Of a DNA stretch of 36,334 nucleotides, positions 14,537 through 21,850 are shown one piece after another; position 1 is the first letter of the stretch; each line of letters starts with the position of its first letter. The stretch covers positions 1 through 36,334 of IMG/VR virus record IMGVR_UViG_3300021335_000042. One strand, 5' to 3'. The position numbers and the translations under genes were made by a program. The notes under the pieces were generated by a model, which was not told the origin of the DNA, did no database searches, and was given only the letters and a program-made list of their open reading frames with translations. The DNA is from a virus.

Positions 14537-15547
14537 TTATAGCTCGTTGTATATGTCTAGTAATAGTTTTTTGTTAAAGTTGTCACTATCAATAGCAGCA
14601 ATTTCGTTAGATACAATTTGATCTACACTTTCAAATTGTTCAATATCCAATTCAGTAGTAATTTCTTCGATTTGTTTTTGTGGAATCAGCGTAATTTCTC
14701 TACAACCATGTTGTGAAATATATGTTTCTTTAATAAACTGCGCTTCTTCATAACTAATAGGTACATCTATAGTAACACGTAGATACATTTTCGGTTTAAT
14801 TATTTTATTATCTGGATTTAGCAAATTGCTAAGAGATGTAGTTCGATACTTCGGACAGTTCCACCAATTTAAATATTGTGGTTCTTTGCCGTTTTCTTTA
14901 TCGAGTATCATCATGCCACGTTCGTCATCACCTGCATCTGCGTAGTTGTGTGGAAAAGCGTTGCCAATATAGTGTATTTTACCTTGAACCTGTCGTTTAT
15001 GAAAATGTCCACTAAACACATATTCTTGATTTTTAAAATGTTGAGGCCGCAAGTCGCCATGGTCTGGCATTTGTACCATTGCATTCATATAAAAACTTGG
15101 AAGTTCAAAATGGCCAAACAAATATTTAGATTTTATGTTTTCAATTTTTTTCCATTCGTCGCCTACTAGCCAAGGAACAAGGGCAACATCGTCTTCTTCG
15201 TAAATTGAATCAACTACAGTAATACCAGGAATATGTTTTGCAAATTCTGTTGAACTCACATCACGTTTGTCTTTGTAGTACAAATCGTGATTGCCAACAA
15301 ACATATAAAACTTATCAAATGCTTTACCTAGTTTTTCAAGACTTCGGATAGTAGCATCCATAGTCGTAAGGTTAAGGCTATTTCTATTATGATGCCAGTC
15401 GCCACAAAAAATTGCAGTTTCGCAATTATTTTCTTGCGCTTGTTCAATGAACCAATCTACAAATTCTTCACAATCATTGTTGTGTACTTTACTGTTGCCT
15501 TTTAATCCAAAGTGGATATCGGTAAAAACCGCCGCTTTTCTAAACAA
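14537..15547 (-). CDS. gp47: Recombination endonuclease subunit gp47 (Mre11/SbcD-like)
   Basis: Metallophosphoesterase nuclease partner of gp46. 336 aa (T4 gp47 339). The five phosphoesterase motifs are in order: D10-x-H12 (TDIHFG), GDWHHN (D50), GNHDLY (N86 H87 D88), FGHFELP (H146) and SGHFHKR (H181, H183). The C-terminal cap (230-336) is charged. The first codon in frame is TTG at 15547, with GGAG 10 bases upstream and no ATG in frame. A sigma70-like promoter (15578-15606) and two palindromes lie immediately upstream, so gp47-gp46 are probably transcribed early. Confidence 0.96.
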   Translation of the reverse strand: MFRKAAVFTDIHFGLKGNSKVHNNDCEEFVDWFIEQAQENNCETAIFCGDWHHNRNSLNLTTMDATIRSLEKLGKAFDKFYMFVGNHDLYYKDKRDVSSTEFAKHIPGITVVDSIYEEDDVALVPWLVGDEWKKIENIKSKYLFGHFELPSFYMNAMVQMPDHGDLRPQHFKNQEYVFSGHFHKRQVQGKIHYIGNAFPHNYADAGDDERGMMILDKENGKEPQYLNWWNCPKYRTTSLSNLLNPDNKIIKPKMYLRVTIDVPISYEEAQFIKETYISQHGCREITLIPQKQIEEITTELDIEQFESVDQIVSNEIAAIDSDNFNKKLLLDIYNEL

Positions 15548-15561
15548 ACCGTAATTTCTCC

Positions 15562-15579
15562 ATGTTAATCAACTAACAT
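15562..15579. promoter_or_regulatory. Inverted repeat ATGTTA-N6-TAACAT, operator candidate
   Basis: Perfect repeat (7 bp counting flanking C/G) that starts at the edge of the gp47 -10 box and covers the expected transcription start. It has the same half-sites and spacing as at 93-110. In RNA it could also form a hairpin just upstream of the GGAG ribosome binding site. Confidence 0.5.
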
Positions 15580-15606
15580 GATACATTCTTTTTGTATCAG
15601 TGTCAA
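15578..15606 (-). promoter_or_regulatory. Sigma70-type promoter of gp47-gp46
   Basis: Minus strand: perfect TTGACA (15601-15606), 17-base spacer, TATCAT (15578-15583, one mismatch). It lies 30 bases before the gp47 TTG and inside the gap after gp55. Confidence 0.75.
15579..15599. promoter_or_regulatory. Second palindrome TGATACA-N7-TGTATCA in the gp47 promoter
   Basis: Perfect 7-base arms filling the space from the -10 box almost to the -35 box (15601). Together with the adjacent ATGTTA repeat it gives two abutting palindromes across one promoter. Confidence 0.45.
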
Positions 15607-16437
15607 CTATTTTTTAGCCGGATCTAATCCTTCGCGTTTCATTGCAGCTTCCCATTCTCCAGCATGTTGTCTAGTATAACTTGGGTTCATATCATTCATT
15701 TCAAGTATGTCGTCTCTAATATTCTGATTGCGTTTTTCTATATTGATGACACGTACAAATGAGTTAGTGACAGCGGCTGTATAATATGCAAATGGATTTT
15801 GTGATTTACTTTCGTCAAACTGCAAGCCGATCTGTGCAAGTTGCAATATTGCTTGACCTCGCATTTCGTCATTGTAGGTGTATCCACGGACGTTGCCTCT
15901 TGTAGCATATCGATCGCATAACTTCATCCACATCATAGCAAGTTTGTTTGTTGCTTTACCCTTTTTAAGAGCAAAGTAACCGTTTTCCATGCCGCCTTCC
16001 CAATGACTTTTACCAACACATACTAATTCGCCTTCTTCATTAAATTTATAATGTTTAAATGGGGGAAAGTTTAATTTTACCTTTGTGTCTGCGATAGTCT
16101 TTGGGTTCTTTTTACGACCGGGCTCTTCAGGGATATGGTCATAAGTCATAATTCTAAATATAAGTTCTTCTTTTGTTATTTTTCTGTAGTCTACAGCACA
16201 ATCTGCTTGCTTTATTTTTTCTCCTGCTTCTTTACGTGCAACATATTCTGCGTCTCCTAGTCGTTTTGCTTTATTACGTTTTGCTTCGGCAATAGTTCTT
16301 ATATTGATTTTATCTATGCTTTCTAAAATTATATCGTATTGATTATATTCAGGGTCAACAAAGCTACAAAAACTAGACTTAGATTTATGTATTTCTTTTA
16401 AAATGTCTTTATTATTAAGATAATTAGTTTTCCTCAT
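15607..16437 (-). CDS. gp55: Late-transcription sigma factor, gp55-like
   Basis: Directs host RNA polymerase to T4-type late promoters. 276 aa. The sigma region-2-like core is in residues about 165-245: LAMMWMKLCDRYATRGNVRG, MRGQAILQLAQIGLQFD, NPFAYYTAAVTNSFVRVINI and EKRNQNIRDD. T4 gp55 has only 185 aa; here residues 1-160 form an extra N-terminal part (LNFPPFKHYKF, GKSHWEGGMENGYFAL) that, from memory, is shared with other marine T4-like phages. GGAG precedes the ATG. Its own promoter is a perfect sigma70 site (16461-16489), so it can be made early by host polymerase and then activate the TATAAATA/TAAATA boxes seen across the window. Confidence 0.88.
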   Translation of the reverse strand: MRKTNYLNNKDILKEIHKSKSSFCSFVDPEYNQYDIILESIDKINIRTIAEAKRNKAKRLGDAEYVARKEAGEKIKQADCAVDYRKITKEELIFRIMTYDHIPEEPGRKKNPKTIADTKVKLNFPPFKHYKFNEEGELVCVGKSHWEGGMENGYFALKKGKATNKLAMMWMKLCDRYATRGNVRGYTYNDEMRGQAILQLAQIGLQFDESKSQNPFAYYTAAVTNSFVRVINIEKRNQNIRDDILEMNDMNPSYTRQHAGEWEAAMKREGLDPAKK

Positions 16438-16460
16438 TCAAGTCTCCAAGTTATATGTCT

Positions 16461-16489
16461 ATTATAAACTACGCAGTTAATTTTGTCAA
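16461..16489 (-). promoter_or_regulatory. Perfect consensus sigma70 promoter for gp55
   Basis: Minus strand TTGACA (16484-16489), exactly 17 bases, TATAAT (16461-16466). No mismatch. It starts the sigma gene 24 bases before its ATG and is back to back with a late box on the other strand. Confidence 0.92.
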
Positions 16490-16496
16490 CTAAATA
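16490..16496 (+). promoter_or_regulatory. Late-type promoter box CTAAATA before the baseplate operon
   Basis: Plus strand, 25 bases before the gp48-like ATG. It abuts the -35 of the divergent gp55 promoter, so early and late transcription diverge from the same 40 bases. Confidence 0.5.
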
Positions 16497-16521
16497 CTTA
16501 TGATATCGGAGAAAAAAAATT

Positions 16522-17331
16522 ATGGCTTTTAACCCTTTGCAATCAGTAGAAAAATTTGTCGGTTCAGCTGCTTTAAAAGTAGGTGATGGCGTCAAAAATG
16601 CAGTAGTTGGTACAGTAAGAGAAACAGTTTCTGACTTTGTAGAAGATACTGGGTTCGGCAAAGCTCTTAGAGCAATCAATCTTATACCTGGCGCTAATCC
16701 TTCTGGACTATCTTTTACGGACGGTTCCTGGGGAAGTTCAAATGATAATGATTGGCGTGTGCGTTTAAGTATTCCTAGTTCTTTCAAAGGTAGTCCTGTA
16801 TTAACACCGTTGCTCGAAACTAACGGTTTAACTTGGCCATATACTCCACAAATTATGATTGAGCATTCAGCAAACTATAACTCTATAACTCCTATACATA
16901 ATAATTATCCTTATTATGCATATCAGAACTCACAAGTGAATAGTTTGACAGTGATGGGCGATTTTTTGATTGAAAACGCTTTAGAAGGCGAATATTGGCT
17001 CGCAGCAGTCCATTATTTACGTAGTGTTACTAAAATGGCATACGGAAACACAAGTAATCAGGGGTCACCGCCTCCAGTAGTAAGGTTAAACGGGTATGGT
17101 GATTATGTCTTTAAAAATGTTCCAGTTGTAGTACAACAGTTTACGGTAGAACTACCAAGTGATGTTGACTATATACAAGTAGGCGCCGCAGCAAATGGTG
17201 CTTGGGTTCCTACAAAGTCTTCAATATCTGCAATGCTTACGCCTATCTATAGCAGACGAGATGTTTCCAGATTTAACCTTGATGCGTTTGTTAGAGGAGA
17301 CTATGTGTTTAACGGAAAAGGATTTATCTAA
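16522..17331 (+). CDS. gp48: Baseplate tail-tube cap, gp48-like (gp54-like alternative)
   Basis: 269 aa, first gene of the baseplate operon. The N-terminal 45 residues are helical (LQSVEKFVGSAALKVGDGVK). The rest is a beta-rich tube-like domain: DWRVRLSIPSSF (about 76-87), YYAYQNSQVNSLTVMGDFLI (about 132-151), EYWLAAVHYLRSVTKMAYG, GSPPPVVRLNGYGDYVFKNV and QFTVELPSDVDYIQV. This matches the gp48/gp54/gp19 tube fold used in T4 to cap the baseplate and start the tail tube. Position directly before gp53 favours gp48. GGAG lies 10 bases before the ATG. Confidence 0.75.
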   Translation: MAFNPLQSVEKFVGSAALKVGDGVKNAVVGTVRETVSDFVEDTGFGKALRAINLIPGANPSGLSFTDGSWGSSNDNDWRVRLSIPSSFKGSPVLTPLLETNGLTWPYTPQIMIEHSANYNSITPIHNNYPYYAYQNSQVNSLTVMGDFLIENALEGEYWLAAVHYLRSVTKMAYGNTSNQGSPPPVVRLNGYGDYVFKNVPVVVQQFTVELPSDVDYIQVGAAANGAWVPTKSSISAMLTPIYSRRDVSRFNLDAFVRGDYVFNGKGFI

Positions 17332-17633
17332 TGGCAGCATATACTTCAGATAGCCCTTATTATAGCACAGCTACAGTCAACGGACAGTACTTAGACATAT
17401 TAAGAATACGACCTATCCCTGCTGAATCAGACGATATCTTGTATACTATAGAATCTCAATATGCGTATAGACCAGATTTATTAGCATATGACCTCTATGG
17501 ATCAAATAAACTTTGGTGGGTATTTGCCCAAAGAAATATGGATGTTATAAAAGATCCTGTATACGATATGATTCCTGGCACAGAAATTTACCTACCCAAA
17601 GGCGACAGTCTTGCATCTAGACTAGGAACATAA
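17331..17633 (+). CDS. gp53: Baseplate wedge subunit gp53
   Basis: 100 aa (T4 gp53 196), matching the compact gp53 of marine T4-like phages. Core motif: YAYRPDLLAYDLYGSNKLWW followed by VFAQRN, DPVYDMIPGTEIYLP. In T4 it sits in the wedge and joins wedges around the hub. Its ATG overlaps the gp48-like stop by one base (TAATG). Confidence 0.93.
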   Translation: MAAYTSDSPYYSTATVNGQYLDILRIRPIPAESDDILYTIESQYAYRPDLLAYDLYGSNKLWWVFAQRNMDVIKDPVYDMIPGTEIYLPKGDSLASRLGT

Positions 17634-17635
17634 TA

Positions 17636-20053
17636 ATGGCCGGATTTAAACCGCAAAATATTGCCGCAAGGGCTAACAAAGTTGGATCTACAATAAATGC
17701 TACTGCTAATAGATTGGCAGCAGATATTAAGAATTCGTCTAATATTTCAGTTGACGGTATTGCTAGTGCTGTAGAAGGAACAGCAGCTGAATTGGCTTCA
17801 GCTATCACAAACCCATTAAACAATTTAGCATCTCAGTTTAGCAGTGCATTGGGACAGATTTCCGGAGGATTAGGTGGTTTATTAGGAGGCATACTAGGGG
17901 GATTTCCACCCTGGCCAAATGAATTAGAACAGTTTGCTTCATATAATTATATCTTTGGGCTACATTGTTTAACAAACGATGAAATAAACAATCCTGACGT
18001 TACTTATAGGATTTTTGAGCCGCCTATTACTATTTTAAAAAGTGGAGGCAGTGGTTATAAAAAAATTAGAACTCTATACGAAACTAGAGGAGCTACCGAA
18101 TTTTATATTGATGACGTCCGTATTGAAAGTATAATTACTCCTAACAACAAAACAAAACAATCAAATGCAACTTTAGTAACATTTGAAGTTACAGAGCCGC
18201 ACAGTATGGGCATGTTTTTGCAAACTTTACAAATGGCAGCGTTGACAGCCGGACATAAAAATTATTTAGAAGCTCCTTTTTTATTGACAATAGAATTTAA
18301 AGGGTATGATAGCAATGGCAATGCAATAGCATCTAGGAATTCACGCAGACTTATTCCTTTAAACTTAACTAATGCAACATTTAATGTTACCGAAGGCGGA
18401 AGCGTATATTCTGTTGAGGCTGTTCCTTGGGCAGAAAAGGCTATGTCAGATCAAGTCCAAAGTGTTAAAACAGATGTTTCTATTACAGGCGAAAATGTAC
18501 AAGAACTACTACAAGGTCCAGGCGGATTAGCTAGTGTATTAAATGATAGACTTTTAAGAACGCAAGAAGCTGGACAAATTAGTAAAGCTGATCAGTATGT
18601 TTTTGTATTTCCTACTAAAGATTCTAGTTTAGAAGAGGGATTAACAGGATCAAAAGAAGAAGATGCCGGAGCAACATCCAAAGAAGGCGAACTTAAAGAA
18701 TTTACTGAGGATGAAAAATTAGAAATTTATGAAAGTTTGACAGGTATTTCTAACGGGAAGTTGCCTGTAGATTTTGATCAAAAGATACAGGAATTGTTAG
18801 GGGTTGTGATTACTAGATCTCAATTAGGAGAAACAATAAGAGACTATGCCGAAAATGAAGAAAATATTAACGACATAGGCAAAGCAGAAATTGTTAAAAG
18901 TTATCTTGAAGGTGGTGCAGTTCCGTTTGGCGAAGCAAAATTTTCAGAAGTAGAAGGCAAACCAGGGACATTTCAGCGCGGCAAAGTGCAAATATCTGAC
19001 AAAGGTAAAACTCTAAGTTTTCCTAAATCTAGTAGAATACAAGACATTATTGAAGAGGTTATCTTATTGAGCGATTACGGTAGACAAATTGCTACAGCTG
19101 AACCTGATCAAAATAATATGGTTCCTTGGTTTAAAATTGAACCACAAATGTATAATGTCACCGACACAGAAACAAGCGACCAAACAGGTAGGTCTCCAAG
19201 AATTTATGTTTATAGAGTTGTGCCTTACATGGTTTCACAAAGTAGATTTGCATCCCCTACAAAGCCTAGCCCTAAGCAAGCATTGGCTAAAGTACAGGCA
19301 GCTAAAGAATACAATTATATCTATACAGGAAAAAATAAAGATATACTTGAGTTTGATATTCAGATTGATTCTGCATTTTTTGTTGCATTAAATCCTATGC
19401 GGGCACAAGCATCTGCATCTCAAAAGCAAGGTGGTAAGACAGCAATAGCAGAAGCAGAAAAAAAGACAGTAAAGAAATTAAATGAGGGAGATACACAAAC
19501 AACAAGTGCATCGGGCAGCAAAAAAGTTGAAGAAGGCGATAAACCTAAAAGTGGAACGCATTCTGGCGGCACAGAACATGCAGAAACACAGGTTGCTAGA
19601 GACGTAAATGAAGCAATTTTAAACAGTCCTTCGGACTTAGTTAATGTACAAATGAAAATTTGGGGAGATCCTTTTTATCTGTCAGACAGCGGAATGGGTA
19701 ACTATAATGCAGGTAGCACAGGTTTTATCAACCTTAATAGAAATGGCACAATGAATTATCAAAGCTCGGAAGTTGATGTTACATTAAACTTCAAAACTCC
19801 TATTGATTATAAAGGAGACGGCTGGATGGAATTTCCAGGAGGAGGATTTGCTCCTGTAGCTGCATTTTCAGGTTTATACCAAGTTGTATTAGTTGTACAT
19901 AGTTTCAGCAAAGGAATGTTTACTCAAGAATTAGATATGATTAGGCGACCGTTGCAAGATACTGAAACAACAGTCCAGGCTGTTCCTGGAGGAAATGCAA
20001 TTATGGTGGATGGTGCAGAAGAAAACAAAATTGATCAGGTAGAAGGTACATAA
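17636..20053 (+). CDS. Baseplate hub protein, gp27-like, enlarged
   Basis: 805 aa. Residues 1-95 are an Ala/Ser/Asn-rich helix ending in a Gly/Leu-rich hydrophobic stretch (SGGLGGLLGGILGGFPPWP) that could be membrane-active. Residues about 100-275 hold the hub tube fold: TRGATEFYIDDVRIESII, TLVTFEVTEPHSMGMFLQTL, YLEAPFLLTIEFKGY and GGSVYSVEAVPW. Residues 320-480 are an acidic insertion; 485-600 and 660-770 are more beta-rich (IYVYRVVPYMV, YQVVLVVHSFSKGMFTQEL). T4 gp27 has 391 aa. Assignment comes from hub-type motifs and position just before gp5, and is moderately sure. It starts 2 bases after gp53. Confidence 0.7.
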   Translation: MAGFKPQNIAARANKVGSTINATANRLAADIKNSSNISVDGIASAVEGTAAELASAITNPLNNLASQFSSALGQISGGLGGLLGGILGGFPPWPNELEQFASYNYIFGLHCLTNDEINNPDVTYRIFEPPITILKSGGSGYKKIRTLYETRGATEFYIDDVRIESIITPNNKTKQSNATLVTFEVTEPHSMGMFLQTLQMAALTAGHKNYLEAPFLLTIEFKGYDSNGNAIASRNSRRLIPLNLTNATFNVTEGGSVYSVEAVPWAEKAMSDQVQSVKTDVSITGENVQELLQGPGGLASVLNDRLLRTQEAGQISKADQYVFVFPTKDSSLEEGLTGSKEEDAGATSKEGELKEFTEDEKLEIYESLTGISNGKLPVDFDQKIQELLGVVITRSQLGETIRDYAENEENINDIGKAEIVKSYLEGGAVPFGEAKFSEVEGKPGTFQRGKVQISDKGKTLSFPKSSRIQDIIEEVILLSDYGRQIATAEPDQNNMVPWFKIEPQMYNVTDTETSDQTGRSPRIYVYRVVPYMVSQSRFASPTKPSPKQALAKVQAAKEYNYIYTGKNKDILEFDIQIDSAFFVALNPMRAQASASQKQGGKTAIAEAEKKTVKKLNEGDTQTTSASGSKKVEEGDKPKSGTHSGGTEHAETQVARDVNEAILNSPSDLVNVQMKIWGDPFYLSDSGMGNYNAGSTGFINLNRNGTMNYQSSEVDVTLNFKTPIDYKGDGWMEFPGGGFAPVAAFSGLYQVVLVVHSFSKGMFTQELDMIRRPLQDTETTVQAVPGGNAIMVDGAEENKIDQVEGT

Positions 20054-20054
20054 T

Positions 20055-21329
20055 ATGTCTAAGATAACAAGAACGCCGTCGGAAAATTTAGCAAATGCCG
20101 GACCTTACAAAGCTGTTATAGTCAATCACCTTGATCCTAAAAATATGGGCAATTTAGAAGTTGAATTGCTAAAAGCAAATGATTCTGGAAATATGAGTGA
20201 GCGCACCGGTCAAATTGTTCCGGTATCTTATTTGTCCCCATTTTATGGAGTAAGCCCGTATAAAGATTTAACAAAAAACGAAGGATACCAATACACCCAA
20301 AAAAGTTACGGATTTTGGGCTGTACCGCCCGACGTTGGTACAGAAGTTTTAGTTGTTTTTGCTGAAGGAAATTTTAGTCAAGGCTATTGGATAGGTTGTA
20401 TACAAGACGAACATATGAATTTTATGCTTCCAGGTTATGCAGCAACTTCTTTTAACGATGATAGTACATCAAAAAAAATACCCACCGGCGAATACAATAA
20501 AAAAATAGAAACAGCGGCAAAAAAAGACAGCACGAAATTTATTAAACCTCATAGCACTGATGCAAAAACAATTTTAGAAACACAAGGATTGTTAAATGAC
20601 GATACTAGGGGTGTTACTAGTTCTAGTGCTAGGAGAGAAACACCTAGTCATGTGTTTGGTATCAGTACAGGCGGCCCGCAAGATAGACGTCCCGGATCTC
20701 CAAAAGGAAAATATGGAAAAATAGGTGCTCAGAGCGATGTACCATTTAGCAGACTCGGTGGGTCTAGTTTTGTTATGGACGACGGTGATGCGTCATTGTT
20801 ACGTAAAGGTCCAGCAAGCACTACACCTCCTGATTATGCTGTAGTTGAATTAGGTGAAGAAGGCGATCCAACATTACCGCATAATGAATTAGTAAGAATT
20901 AAAACTAGAACAGGGCATCAGATACTGATGCATAATACAGAAGACTTAATTTATATAGGCAACGCAAGAGGAACAACTTGGATAGAATTAACTTCAAATG
21001 GCAAGATAGATATTTTTGCGCAAGATAGTATTAGCATTCACACGGAGGCAGATCTAAACATTAAAGCAGATAAAAATGTCAATATAGAAGCAGGAGAAGA
21101 TATTAATTTAAAAGCAGGTGCTAATGGAAATTTGACAGCAGTAGGAACCACGAATATAAAATCTGCACATCATATCGAAAAGGCAGGTAAAATCGACATG
21201 AATGGACCTGACGCTGCGGAAGCATTAGCAAGCCAGCGTGTTCCTCAACATGAACCGTGGGACGGGCATGAAAACTTACATGGTACACCTTTGACCCCGG
21301 CTCCTGATACATTTAAAAAGCCGACTTAG
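20055..21329 (+). CDS. gp5: Baseplate central spike gp5, without lysozyme domain
   Basis: 424 aa (T4 gp5 575). N-terminal OB-fold (residues about 15-130: YKAVIVNHLDPKNMGNLEVE, YGFWAVPPDVGTEVLVVFAE, GYWIGCIQDEHMNFMLPGYA). Then a Ser/Thr/Pro-rich linker (140-260), where T4 has its lysozyme, but no Glu-Asp-Thr lysozyme signature is seen here. Residues 265-385 form the VgrG-like beta-helix needle: TRTGHQILMHNTEDLIYIGN and repeated units DLNIKADKNVNIEAGEDINL. The tail is Pro/His-rich. This type of spike is usual in marine T4-like phages. Begins 1 base after the hub gene. Confidence 0.93.
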   Translation: MSKITRTPSENLANAGPYKAVIVNHLDPKNMGNLEVELLKANDSGNMSERTGQIVPVSYLSPFYGVSPYKDLTKNEGYQYTQKSYGFWAVPPDVGTEVLVVFAEGNFSQGYWIGCIQDEHMNFMLPGYAATSFNDDSTSKKIPTGEYNKKIETAAKKDSTKFIKPHSTDAKTILETQGLLNDDTRGVTSSSARRETPSHVFGISTGGPQDRRPGSPKGKYGKIGAQSDVPFSRLGGSSFVMDDGDASLLRKGPASTTPPDYAVVELGEEGDPTLPHNELVRIKTRTGHQILMHNTEDLIYIGNARGTTWIELTSNGKIDIFAQDSISIHTEADLNIKADKNVNIEAGEDINLKAGANGNLTAVGTTNIKSAHHIEKAGKIDMNGPDAAEALASQRVPQHEPWDGHENLHGTPLTPAPDTFKKPT

Positions 21330-21334
21330 TAAAG

Positions 21335-21342
21335 GTTAAATA
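21335..21342 (+). promoter_or_regulatory. Late-type promoter box GTTAAATA before gp25
   Basis: The box ends 5 bases before the gp25 ATG, the same geometry as at 5269-5276, so a transcript would start at about the initiation codon. Two mismatches from TATAAATA, so it may be chance. Confidence 0.3.
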
Positions 21343-21347
21343 TAGTT

Positions 21348-21794
21348 ATGAGTACAAGAGAAAAAAATCTATATAAACAGGTCCTTGTTAAAGGAGCTAA
21401 AAAAGATACAAATCCTCCTGGTAGCCGGGCTTATAGAGGAACTAGCACAGTTAATCCTGACGGAACAAGTTGGACCCTTTACGACATTGCACTCATTAAA
21501 CAAGATATTATAAATCATTTTCATATTAGACAAGGTGAAAAATTAAGCGATCCAGAGTTTGGAACAATAATATGGGACGTTTTATTTGAACCTTTGACAG
21601 AAAATTTGAAAGATGCTATTGTTAATAATGTTACTAAAATTGTTAACAGTGATCCTAGGGTGCAAGTTAACAGTGTTATTGTTGATAGTTATGAAAGTGG
21701 GATCCAAGTCGAATGTTCATTAGTATTTCTTCCATACAATATATCTGAAACAGTGCGTCTAAAGTTTGACGAAAACGCCGGATTTTTAAACTAA
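21348..21794 (+). CDS. gp25: Baseplate wedge subunit gp25
   Basis: 148 aa (T4 gp25 132), GPW_gp25 family, related to type VI secretion TssE; it anchors the sheath to the wedge. N-terminal basic tail of about 45 residues, then YDIALIKQDIINHFHIRQGE (about 48-67), the conserved DPEFGTIIWDVLFEPL (about 71-86), VNNVTKIVNSDPRVQV and a final strand pair. AAAGG lies 15 bases before the ATG, so initiation is weak or coupled to gp5, which ends 18 bases upstream. Confidence 0.96.
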   Translation: MSTREKNLYKQVLVKGAKKDTNPPGSRAYRGTSTVNPDGTSWTLYDIALIKQDIINHFHIRQGEKLSDPEFGTIIWDVLFEPLTENLKDAIVNNVTKIVNSDPRVQVNSVIVDSYESGIQVECSLVFLPYNISETVRLKFDENAGFLN

Positions 21795-21819
21795 ATTATA
21801 TACGTACATAATCGTTTCA

Positions 21820-21827
21820 AATAAATA
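21820..21827 (+). promoter_or_regulatory. Late-type promoter AATAAATA before gp6
   Basis: One mismatch from TATAAATA, 23 bases before the gp6 ATG, in the 56-base gap after gp25. Confidence 0.45.
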
Positions 21828-21850
21828 CAATATAAGATTAGGAAGCAAAT

